Shown piece after piece: positions 55,929-63,088 of a DNA stretch of 63,088 nucleotides (the first letter of the stretch is position 1; every line of letters begins with the position of its first letter). The stretch is from Bradyrhizobium sp. ARR65. GTDB lineage: Bacteria; Pseudomonadota; Alphaproteobacteria; Rhizobiales; Xanthobacteraceae. Both the position numbers and the translations under genes were made by a program. The notes under the pieces were generated by a model. That model was not told where the DNA came from. It did not search any database and saw only the letters and a list, made by a program, of their open reading frames with translations. The stretch is from assembly GCF_000472385.1 (NCBI RefSeq), contig NZ_AWZU01000048.1, positions 1 to 63,088 on the forward strand, given 5' to 3'.

Positions 55929-57173
55929 TCAGGTAGCCTTTTCGAATAGGATCGGCAACTGTCTGGGTCCGCGCACCGTGCCCTCCGACCACGTCACCTT
56001 GCCGGCCGGGTCGAGCCAGAAGTTAGGAATGCGCTTCAGCCATTCCTGAAGCGCAACCGTCATTTCCATCCGCGCCAGATTGGAGCCGATGCAGCGGTGA
56101 ATGCCCAACCCGAAGGCAGCATGCGGGTTGCTCTTGCGGTCGAGCACGATCTTGCCGGCATCGGGGAAGACGGCGGGATCGCGGTTGGCCGCCGGGAACG
56201 ACAGCAGCACCATATTGCCGGGCTTGACCGGGCAGCCGGCGATCGTGGTCTCCTTCATCACCTCGCGTGCCATGGTCACGGGCGAATAGGCTCGCAGCAG
56301 TTCCTCAACCGCCGTCGGCATCAGTTCCGGCTCGCTCACCAGCCGCTCGCGGTCGGCAGGCGTCTTCGCCAGATGCCAGAGTGAGGCGCCGATCGCGCTC
56401 CAGGTGGTGTCGATGCCGGCGATCAGCAGCAGCCGCAAGCTGCCCAGGACATGCGTGTCGTCGAGCGGCTGGCCGTCCTTGCCCTTGGCGCGCATGAGGG
56501 TGGTGATCAGGTCGTCGCTCGGTCGCTGCTTGCGCTCTTCGATATGGGCGGCGAAATAGGCGGTCATCTCCTGCACCGCCTGCTTCAGCATGCCTTCGTC
56601 CTTGATGCTGAGCTCGAGGATCATGTGGATCCAGTTGATGAAGAGATCGCCGTCCTTCTCGGGGATGCCGAGCATGTGGCAGATCGTGCGCACCGGGACG
56701 TGCTTGGTGTAGCGCGCGGCCGCGTCGCACTGGCCGTCGGAGATGAATTCGTCGATCAACTCATTGCAGATCGCGCGCACCCGCGGCTCAAGCTTCTTCA
56801 TGGCATCGGGGGTGAAGGGCGGCAGCAGGAGCTGCTTGGCAGACTTGTGCTCGGGCGGGTCGGAGGTGATCGGCGGCGCGGCATTCTTCTGGATCTCGGG
56901 GCGCTCGTCGCGGACGATGATGCGGCGCGAGGAGAAATGTTCGGTATCGTGCGCGATCTGTTTCACCGCCTGATAGCTGGTCGGCAGATAGCAGCCCTGA
57001 AAGCGCTTGGTGTGCACCACGGGGCACGTCGCGCGTAACTCGTCCCAGATGGGAAATGGGTCTTCGATCCAGCGCGGGTCGGTGTGGTCGAAATCGTGCA
57101 CCCAGTCCGTGACGGGCGGATGCTCAGGGAGGACGCGGTCGGAGTCAGGCAAGGCGTGGGCGGAGTCGGACAT
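55929..57173 (-). CDS. Cytochrome P450
   Basis: A 414-residue P450. I-helix AGIDTT at 252-257, ExxR at Glu291/Arg294 in EELLRAY, and heme Cys361 in FGLGIHRCIGSNLARME are seen. ITSDPPEHKSAKQLLLPPF near residue 102 is typical of bacterial class I enzymes. It lies 60 bases downstream of a ferredoxin gene on the same strand and probably takes electrons from it. Substrate likely a terpenoid, fatty acid or aromatic compound, but this is not shown. Confidence 0.93.
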   Translation of the reverse strand: MSDSAHALPDSDRVLPEHPPVTDWVHDFDHTDPRWIEDPFPIWDELRATCPVVHTKRFQGCYLPTSYQAVKQIAHDTEHFSSRRIIVRDERPEIQKNAAPPITSDPPEHKSAKQLLLPPFTPDAMKKLEPRVRAICNELIDEFISDGQCDAAARYTKHVPVRTICHMLGIPEKDGDLFINWIHMILELSIKDEGMLKQAVQEMTAYFAAHIEERKQRPSDDLITTLMRAKGKDGQPLDDTHVLGSLRLLLIAGIDTTWSAIGASLWHLAKTPADRERLVSEPELMPTAVEELLRAYSPVTMAREVMKETTIAGCPVKPGNMVLLSFPAANRDPAVFPDAGKIVLDRKSNPHAAFGLGIHRCIGSNLARMEMTVALQEWLKRIPNFWLDPAGKVTWSEGTVRGPRQLPILFEKAT

Positions 57174-57233
57174 TAGGGCTTCCTCTTGCTTCGTTCGCTC
57201 TGGCTCAATCGAGGGAAGTTTCCGAGGAGGTTC

Positions 57234-57443
57234 TCACTCCTCGATGACGTCGATCGCGATTTCCGGGCAGTTCGCCTTCGCAAGCCAGGCCTTGTCCTCG
57301 AGCCCCGCCGGCACCCTACCGTCGCCGTGCTCATGCGCGTTGCCGTATTCGTCGAGATCGAACAATTCGGGCGCCAGCGCTTTGCAGCGGGCGTGCCCCT
57401 GACACTTGTCGGGATCTACGTGGACTTTCAGTGTCGCGGACAT
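57234..57443 (-). CDS. Ferredoxin, 3Fe-4S-type
   Basis: A 69-residue ferredoxin. Cys14, Cys20 and Cys59 (DKCQGHARCKALAPELF ... ANCPEIAI) with His17 at the second-Cys position mark a 3Fe-4S-type cluster, the class that serves bacterial P450s. It is the leading gene of a ferredoxin-P450 pair. The 173-base region upstream is shared with a divergent TetR gene and should hold the promoter. Confidence 0.9.
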   Translation of the reverse strand: MSATLKVHVDPDKCQGHARCKALAPELFDLDEYGNAHEHGDGRVPAGLEDKAWLAKANCPEIAIDVIEE

Positions 57444-57616
57444 TCGAACGTTTCCTCGGTGATCATGCGCGCCTTTTGGCGCGGGCGTATTGTGGTTTTG
57501 TCGGCGGCACGGGTCCGTCGTCGTGCCGCTTGTGCTGCACCGCCAAGTTATAGCATATTACATTCGGCCAGGCCTCGTCCTGTCAAGCCAAATAGTTGGG
57601 AGATCACCATAACGCG

Positions 57617-58264
57617 ATGTCGCAGCCGCTCGCGCGCAAGCCGCTCAACGCTTATCATCACGGCGACCTCCGCGAGGCGCTGATCAAGGCCGCGCTGGAG
57701 GAGGTGGAGAGAAGCGGTCCCGAAGCCGTCAGCCTCAAAGCGCTTTCGAAAAAGCTCGGCGTGTCGCAGCCGGCGCCTTACCGTCACTTTGCCGACCGCG
57801 AGGCGTTGCTCGTGGCAGCCGCGGCGGAGGCCTTTCGCCAATTCAGCGCGGAACTTCGCGGCATCATCGACAAGCCCTCGAAACGTTCAAAGCTGTCGCG
57901 CTTCGCGCGCGCCACGCTGGAATTCGGCCTGCGCCGCAACGGCATCTATCGGTTGATGTTTGCCTCGCGCGTGATGGCTTGCTCGGCAAAGGACAGCGAG
58001 CTTCATGTGGCGGGACGGGAAACCTTTGCGCTGCTCGTAGAAGCACTGGAAGCGCCGGCCGTCGGCCTCTTACGCGAACGCTATGCGCTCAAGATCTGGG
58101 CCTCGCTGCATGGCGTGATCACGCTGGCCGAACAGGGCCTGTGGACCGGCCAGATCGCCGGCGCCACGCGTGAGGAACTGGTCGAGGATATCGTTGCGGA
58201 GACGAAGCTGGCGCTGACGGCTGCGATCGAGGCGGCGCAGCGCGATGGCGAAGTGAGGGCCTGA
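57617..58264 (+). CDS. TetR/AcrR family regulator, divergent to the P450-ferredoxin genes
   Basis: A 215-residue regulator. The helix-turn-helix covers about 12-60 (AYHHGDLREALIKAALEEVERSG ... LSKKLGVSQPAPYRHFADREALL), then a ligand domain. ATG at 57617 is chosen; a TTG at 57596 adds seven unlike residues. Placed head to head with the ferredoxin-P450 unit, it is the likely repressor of that unit. Confidence 0.85.
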   Translation: MSQPLARKPLNAYHHGDLREALIKAALEEVERSGPEAVSLKALSKKLGVSQPAPYRHFADREALLVAAAAEAFRQFSAELRGIIDKPSKRSKLSRFARATLEFGLRRNGIYRLMFASRVMACSAKDSELHVAGRETFALLVEALEAPAVGLLRERYALKIWASLHGVITLAEQGLWTGQIAGATREELVEDIVAETKLALTAAIEAAQRDGEVRA

Positions 58265-58358
58265 GACGAGCTGCGCTCCCGCCTCACGATGACGGGCTTC
58301 ATGTTGTGCGCGCTGCAGTTCAAGGCCTGCAACACCAGGGCGCTTTAACCGCGGTTAT

Positions 58359-59780
58359 TCACCTCGGCTCCCTCGGATCAATGGGCGTGGTGCCGCGCAG
58401 GCCCAAAATATCCTCCAGCACTTTGGCGCCGGCGAGAACCTGCGCTTCGCCGCGCGGCGGACCGACGATCTGCAGGCCGACCGGCAGGCCCAAATTGGTG
58501 AAGCCGCAGGGCAGGGATAGCGCGGGGCAGCAGGCGAGCGTGATCGCGTAGACGATGCCGAGCCACTGCACGTAATTGTCGAACTTCTTCCCGGCGCATT
58601 CGGCGACGTAGCGGTTTTGCACCGGGAACGGCGCGACGATCGTCGTCGGCGCCAGCAGCAGATCGTAGGTCTTGAAGAATTCCACCGCGCGCGCCGTCAT
58701 CGCGACGCGCTGGGCTTCGGCGCGTTGAATCTGCTCGACCGTCAGCTTCAGTCCTTCCTCGATGTTCCAGATCACCTCGGGCTTGAGCAGGTCGCGATGT
58801 TTGCGCAAGAGCGCGGCTTTGCTGATCGCGAAATCAAAGGCGCGCAGCACGTGGAAGCATTCATGGGCCTCGCTGAGATCGGGATGAGCTTCCTCGACGA
58901 TGCAGCCGGCCTCCGTGAAACGCTCTGCCGCCTTGCGGGTGATCGCGGCGACTTCGGGATCGACTGGGGTAATCCCGAGATCGGGGGAATACGCCACGCG
59001 CTTTGGCTTGTTGCCGGATCTCGCCGCGGACAGAAACGATGACGAAAGCGCGGGCAGCGAAAGTGGATCGGCCGGGTGTTCGCCGCTCATCGCGTCCAAA
59101 AGCAGCGCCAGGTCCTCGACATTGCGCGCCATCGGACCTTGCACGCCGAGCGTGCGGTCGAGCTTGAACTTTGGCGTATGCGCGACGCGGCCGATGCTCG
59201 GCCGCATCCCGACCACACCGCAGAAGCTCGCCGGATTGCGCAACGAGCCGCCCATATCAGAGCCGTGCGCCAGCCAGGCCATGCCGGTGGCGAGCGCGAC
59301 CGCCGCGCCGCCGGACGAGCCGGCTGCCGAGCGTGACGTGTCGAAGGGGTTGAGCGTGGCGCCGAACACCTCGTTGAACGTGTTGGCGCCGGCGCCGAAT
59401 TCCGGCGTGTTCGACTTGGCGTAAACCACGGCGCCATTGTCTTCGAGACGTTCGACCAGGATGTCCGAGCGCGCCGAGACATGGTCCTTGAAAATGGGAG
59501 ACCCTTGCGTGTTGCGCACGCCCGCGACGTCGCTGAGGTCCTTGATCGGCATCGGAAGGCCAGCGAGCAGGCCGCGCTCGGAGACCGGCTTTCTCATCAG
59601 TGCCTTGGCGTGCTCGCGCGCGCGCTCGATGCAGAGGATGGGCAGCGCATTCACCTTGCCGTCGACCTCGGCGATCCGCTTTTCCAAGACGTCGAGCAGA
59701 TCGACCGGGCTTACTTCACCGGTCTTCAACTTGGCGACGACGTCACAGGCGCTCTGGCGGATCAATTCCTGCTGGCTCAC
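58359..59780 (-). CDS. Amidase (amidase signature family)
   Basis: A 473-residue hydrolase with the full Ser-cisSer-Lys set: Lys80 in GLPMPIKDLSD, Ser155 in AGSSGGAA and nucleophile Ser179 in DMGGSLRNPASF. The spacings of 75 and 24 residues match the family. GTG at 59780 is chosen because GGAGA lies six bases upstream and the longer frame to 60020 overlaps another gene in antisense. It cleaves an amide; it may be linked with the divergent arylformamidase-like gene. Confidence 0.9.
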   Translation of the reverse strand: MSQQELIRQSACDVVAKLKTGEVSPVDLLDVLEKRIAEVDGKVNALPILCIERAREHAKALMRKPVSERGLLAGLPMPIKDLSDVAGVRNTQGSPIFKDHVSARSDILVERLEDNGAVVYAKSNTPEFGAGANTFNEVFGATLNPFDTSRSAAGSSGGAAVALATGMAWLAHGSDMGGSLRNPASFCGVVGMRPSIGRVAHTPKFKLDRTLGVQGPMARNVEDLALLLDAMSGEHPADPLSLPALSSSFLSAARSGNKPKRVAYSPDLGITPVDPEVAAITRKAAERFTEAGCIVEEAHPDLSEAHECFHVLRAFDFAISKAALLRKHRDLLKPEVIWNIEEGLKLTVEQIQRAEAQRVAMTARAVEFFKTYDLLLAPTTIVAPFPVQNRYVAECAGKKFDNYVQWLGIVYAITLACCPALSLPCGFTNLGLPVGLQIVGPPRGEAQVLAGAKVLEDILGLRGTTPIDPREPR

Positions 59781-59880
59781 TTCATCTCTCCGTTCGCTCC
59801 GCACTTCACAAGCGGACCAGCTAGTCCTGTAGAACATTTTGCGGCAGAGTGGCAACGCACGACGTATCGGAGATTTCGGC

Positions 59881-60732
59881 ATGACGATGCCACTCGATGC
59901 GCCAGACTGGCGCGAAATGAACCAGGACGAGCTCGACCGTGGCCTCAACAACAGCCTTGCGGTTGCCGACAGCGGCGAGATCGTCGCTACCTGGGAGCGC
60001 CGCTCGGCGGAGCTGCGCAAGCGCCACCCGGACTACATCGATCTCCGTTACGGCCCGCGCGAGCGCAATCGGATCGACTTCCTCAAGGCCGCAGATCGCG
60101 CGCCGACGCTGCTGTTCATTCACGGCGGTTATTGGCAGATGCGGGCGAAGGAAGCCTTTACGCTGGTTGCGGAAGGGCCGATGGCGCACGGCATCAATGT
60201 GGCGCTGATCGGTTACACGCTCGCGCCTGACGCGACGCTCGACGAGATCGTTGCGGAGATTCACGCCGGGATCGATTTTCTTTCCGCGCAACTGCCTGTG
60301 CTTGGCGGCGACGGCAAAGGCATCGTCGTCTCCGGCTGGTCCGCCGGCGGCCATCTCGCGGCGATGGCGCTGGCGCATCCGAAAGTCGCGGCAGGGCTCG
60401 GCATCAGCGGGATCTACGAGCTCGAGCCGATCCGCCACAGTTATCTCAACGCCAAGCTGGGGCTCGACGAGCCTGCCTCACGGCGCAACTCGCCGGCGAC
60501 GCAGGACAGCGGGCCCGCAAAGCCATTGTCGCTGGTCGTCGGCTCGAGCGAGCTGCCGCTCTTGCGCAAGCAGACTGCGGATTTTGCCTGTTACCGTGCC
60601 AGCCACGGCTTGCCGGTGACTTACGAAGAGATCCTCGGCGCCAATCATTTTACGATCATGAATGAAATGATTTCGCCGGCGGGGCGGATCACGACGCTGA
60701 TCAGGCAGTTGCTCGAGCGGCCGGCCGCTTAG
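59881..60732 (+). CDS. Alpha/beta hydrolase, arylformamidase (kynurenine formamidase)-like
   Basis: A 283-residue hydrolase. HGGYW at 81-85 is the oxyanion motif of KFase-type enzymes, with nucleophile Ser154 in VSGWSAGGHLA and a C-terminal His in GANHFTIMNEM. ATG at 59881 is preferred over an in-frame ATG at 59839 whose residues look unrelated. It is divergent from the amidase. Tryptophan breakdown through N-formylkynurenine is one possible role; related enzymes cleave other esters. No kynureninase or tryptophan dioxygenase gene is nearby. Confidence 0.83.
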   Translation: MTMPLDAPDWREMNQDELDRGLNNSLAVADSGEIVATWERRSAELRKRHPDYIDLRYGPRERNRIDFLKAADRAPTLLFIHGGYWQMRAKEAFTLVAEGPMAHGINVALIGYTLAPDATLDEIVAEIHAGIDFLSAQLPVLGGDGKGIVVSGWSAGGHLAAMALAHPKVAAGLGISGIYELEPIRHSYLNAKLGLDEPASRRNSPATQDSGPAKPLSLVVGSSELPLLRKQTADFACYRASHGLPVTYEEILGANHFTIMNEMISPAGRITTLIRQLLERPAA

Positions 60733-60737
60733 GCCGT

Positions 60738-60932
60738 CCATTGCGAGGGGCGAAGCGACGAAGCAATCCAGAGGTGCGCGTGCGGCCCTGGATGGCGTCG
60801 CGGAGCCCGTCATCGGGCGCGCGTTCGCGCGATCCGGTGGCTCGCAAGGTCGGCGGGCGGGGCGAACCACTTCCGTCATTCCGGGGCGATGCGACAGCAT
60901 CGAACCCGGAATCTCGAGGTTCCCCGATGCGC
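60738..60932. repeat. Cluster of palindromic repeats between convergent genes
   Basis: 60738-60772 holds a GCGAAGCGACGAAGCAATCCAGAG arm, and 60877-60932 a copy of the CATTCCGGGGCGATGCGA ... CCCGGAATCTCGAGG family. Together they fill the 258-base gap before the convergent SDR gene; no gene is seen in the gap. Confidence 0.55.
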
Positions 60933-60990
60933 AATTGCGCATCTGAGGTCTGGTGCTGACGCGCCATCCCGGAGAACGACGATGAGAACT

Positions 60991-61764
60991 TCACCACCCC
61001 GCGCTAATGCCGCCATCCACCGTGAAGATCACGCCCGACGTATAGCCGGAACGATCGGACGCCAGGAACGCCATGAGGTCGCCGATCTCGCGCGCATGTG
61101 CGGGCCGGCCGAGCGGTAGGCCTTTCTGGAACTCGGTATAGCGGCTTTCGTCGCCGAATTGATTCTTGGCCCGGGTCTTGAGTAGCGTTACGTGTCGATC
61201 GGTGCCGACCGGACCCGGATTGATGCCGACGACGCGGATATTGTCGGCGAGGCTCTTGCTGCCGAGCGCGCGGGTGAAGGCCATCAGCGCGGCATTGCCG
61301 GCGCTGCCGCAGATATAGTTGGCATCGAACTTCTCCCCGGCCGCACCGATATCGTTGACGATGACGCCGCCGCCACGCGCCTTCATCTGCGCATAGACCG
61401 CGCGCGTCAGGTTGATGTAGCCGAACACCTTGAGATCCCAGGCGTGGCGCCAGGTCGCCTCGTCGATCTTGTCGATGGAGCCGCCGGGGATATCGCCCGC
61501 ATTGTTGACGAGGATGTCGATGTCGGACGCGTCCTTCGCGAGGCGGGCGACATCCTCGGCTTTGCGCAAATCGACCACATGGGTGGTGGCGTCGATCTGA
61601 TGCGCCGAGCGCAGGCGCTCTGTGAGCGCCTTGAGCTGGTCGCCGCTGCGGGCCGCCAGGCGCAGATGACAGCCTTCTTCGGCAAAGGCTTCGGCCGCCG
61701 CGGCTCCGATGCCCTTTGAAGCGCCGGTGATCAGGACGCGCTTGCCGCGCAGATGCAAATCCAT
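60991..61764 (-). CDS. Short-chain dehydrogenase/reductase (SDR family)
   Basis: A 257-residue classical SDR. The cofactor motif is TGASKGIGAAAAEAFAEEG (TGxxxGIG) near residue 14, and NNAGDIP is near 88. In place of the usual YxxxK I see NYICGSAGNAALMAFTRALG, where Tyr150 is followed by Ser rather than Lys four residues on. The typical catalytic Lys is therefore not obvious, which is odd for a functional SDR. Substrate unknown. Confidence 0.85.
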   Translation of the reverse strand: MDLHLRGKRVLITGASKGIGAAAAEAFAEEGCHLRLAARSGDQLKALTERLRSAHQIDATTHVVDLRKAEDVARLAKDASDIDILVNNAGDIPGGSIDKIDEATWRHAWDLKVFGYINLTRAVYAQMKARGGGVIVNDIGAAGEKFDANYICGSAGNAALMAFTRALGSKSLADNIRVVGINPGPVGTDRHVTLLKTRAKNQFGDESRYTEFQKGLPLGRPAHAREIGDLMAFLASDRSGYTSGVIFTVDGGISAGW

Positions 61765-61938
61765 GGGTGTGCTCGCTGAATGGGAGGGATTTGTTCAGCA
61801 AAACCGTTAGGCGGTGCCGGATCAAGCGGTCAACATTGCACTGCAGCGTTGCGCGCGGGTCAAGTTTGGTCCATTGCAATTTGCGTCAACGCAGGGCCTC
61901 GCCGGCTCAAGCCCAAATTTGTCTCAAGGAAACTCTCG

Positions 61939-63018
61939 ATGAGTAGCGCAAAGAAACAATATCGGATCGCGGTCATCCCCGGTGACGGCATCGGCAAGGA
62001 GGTGATGCCGGAGGGTCTGCGGGTGCTGGAGGCGGCGGCGAAAAAGCACGGCGTGTCCGTGCAGTTCGATCATTTCGATTTCGCTTCCTATGACTATTAC
62101 GCCAGGCACGGCCAGATGATGCCGGACGACTGGAAGGAGAAGATCGGCAAGCATGATGCGATCTATTTCGGCGCAGTAGGCTGGCCGGCCAAAATCCCCG
62201 ATCACATTTCCTTGTGGGGCTCGCTGATCAAGTTCCGGCGAGAATTCGATCAATACGTCAATCTGCGCCCCGTGCGGCTGATGCCGGGCGTGCCGTCGCC
62301 GCTGGCCAACCGCAAGCCGGGGGATATCGATTTCTGGGTGGTGCGCGAAAATACCGAAGGCGAATATTCCTCGATCGGCGGGCGGATGTTCCCGGATACC
62401 GAGCGCGAGTTCGTGGTCCAGGAAACCGTAATGACGCGGGTCGGCGTCGATCGCATCCTGAAGTTCGGCTTCGAACTCGCACAGTCGCGGCCGAAGAAGC
62501 ACCTCACCGCAGCGACGAAGTCGAACGGCATCTCCATCACCATGCCCTATTGGGACGAGCGCGTGGAGGCGATGGCCAAGAAATATCCTGGCGTGAAGTG
62601 GGACAAGTACCACATCGACATTCTCACGGCGAATTTCGTGCTGCATCCGGACTGGTTCGACGTCGTGGTCGGCACCAACCTGTTCGGCGACATCCTCTCC
62701 GACCTTGGCCCGGCCTGCACCGGCACGATCGGCATCGCGCCATCGGGCAATATCAATCCGGAAGGCGATTTCCCCTCCGTGTTCGAGCCGGTGCACGGCT
62801 CCGCGCCCGATATTGCGGGCCAGGGCATTGCCAACCCGATCGGCATGATCTGGTCGGGCGCGATGATGCTGGAGCATCTCGGCGAGAAAGCCGCAGGCGA
62901 AGCGATCGTCACCGCGATCGAGCGCACCCTCGGCGAACGCACGCTGCGCACCCGCGATCTCGGCGGCAACGCCGACACGACCGCCTGCGGCAAGGCGGTC
63001 GCGGAGATGGTGGAGTAG
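61939..63018 (+). CDS. Tartrate/D-malate dehydrogenase-like (isocitrate/isopropylmalate dehydrogenase family)
   Basis: A 359-residue beta-decarboxylating dehydrogenase. Seen: VIPGDGIGKEVMPEGLRVL at residue 11, substrate arginines in KFRREFDQYVNLRPVRLMPG, FWVVRENTEGEYSSIGG near 136, and metal-ligand Asp in NLFGDILSDLG. The residue pattern and length match tartrate dehydrogenase/D-malate dehydrogenase (TtuC/DmlA) better than LeuB. ATG at 61939 is chosen; the frame upstream looks non-coding. It is the last gene in the window. Confidence 0.87.
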   Translation: MSSAKKQYRIAVIPGDGIGKEVMPEGLRVLEAAAKKHGVSVQFDHFDFASYDYYARHGQMMPDDWKEKIGKHDAIYFGAVGWPAKIPDHISLWGSLIKFRREFDQYVNLRPVRLMPGVPSPLANRKPGDIDFWVVRENTEGEYSSIGGRMFPDTEREFVVQETVMTRVGVDRILKFGFELAQSRPKKHLTAATKSNGISITMPYWDERVEAMAKKYPGVKWDKYHIDILTANFVLHPDWFDVVVGTNLFGDILSDLGPACTGTIGIAPSGNINPEGDFPSVFEPVHGSAPDIAGQGIANPIGMIWSGAMMLEHLGEKAAGEAIVTAIERTLGERTLRTRDLGGNADTTACGKAVAEMVE

Positions 63019-63034
63019 GAGGCTGGTTGCTTGC

Positions 63035-63057
63035 GTCATGGCCGGGCTTGTCCCGGC
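63035..63057. repeat. REP-like hairpin near the window end
   Basis: GTCATGGCCGGGCTTGTCCCGGC forms a small hairpin with CCGGG/CCCGG arms. It is the first arm of a repeat that may continue beyond the window. Confidence 0.4.
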
Positions 63058-63088
63058 GAGCCAATCGCTTTATGCCGTCTATGTGGAG

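Overview
The window is GC-rich and densely coded. Many genes overlap at GTGA or ATGA junctions, there are many ABC-transporter operons, a phasin, and several families of short palindromic intergenic repeats. Gene content and style fit an alphaproteobacterium of the Bradyrhizobium/Rhodopseudomonas group (Nitrobacteraceae); this is inferred from the sequence alone. I see no tRNA, rRNA, CRISPR array, transposase, integrase or replication origin. It reads as chromosomal metabolic territory specialised in uptake and breakdown of organic compounds.

Layout. 1-2.0 kb: membrane subunits of a TRAP transporter. 2.2-7.6 kb: a crotonase-fold enzyme with a PaaG-like Asp, a ferredoxin-reductase-type flavoprotein, two PfkB sugar kinases and a VOC protein with an 11-codon leader ORF. 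7.7-16.0 kb: a TetR regulator, then an apparent catabolic operon. It has a NitT/TauT-type ABC importer, an enolase-superfamily protein, a Gfo/Idh/MocA dehydrogenase, a DUF993 aldolase-like protein and a sugar isomerase/epimerase. This is the best candidate for an uncharacterised pathway. 16-19 kb: an unlisted 32-residue membrane protein, a cytochrome P450 and a split thiamine-diphosphate decarboxylase. 19-24 kb: a TetR-MFP-RND efflux operon with a clear operator. 24.2 kb: a lone CnbZ-like protein.

25-39 kb: a minus-strand run of two complete Dpp/Opp-type peptide importers flanking a gamma-glutamyltransferase-family protein and a DUF1028 protein. It looks like a scavenging unit for peptides or gamma-glutamyl compounds. 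39-43.6 kb: a DUF6489 protein, three alpha/beta hydrolases, and a phasin with a palindromic promoter and a terminator.

43.6-50.4 kb: phenylacetate catabolism, paaX-paaABCDE-paaI-paaK. PaaK makes phenylacetyl-CoA, PaaABCDE epoxidises it, PaaI removes dead-end thioesters and PaaX represses. The ring-opening and beta-oxidation genes (paaZ, F, H, J) are not here. The PaaG-like enzyme at 2.2 kb is a possible partner. 50.4-55.9 kb: an MDR reductase, a YeeE/YedE sulfur transporter, an alpha/beta hydrolase-OsmC fusion, a sulfite-oxidase-like molybdoenzyme and an MFS transporter. 55.9-58.3 kb: a P450-ferredoxin pair with a divergent TetR. 58.4-63 kb: an amidase, an arylformamidase-like hydrolase, an SDR and a tartrate/D-malate-type dehydrogenase.
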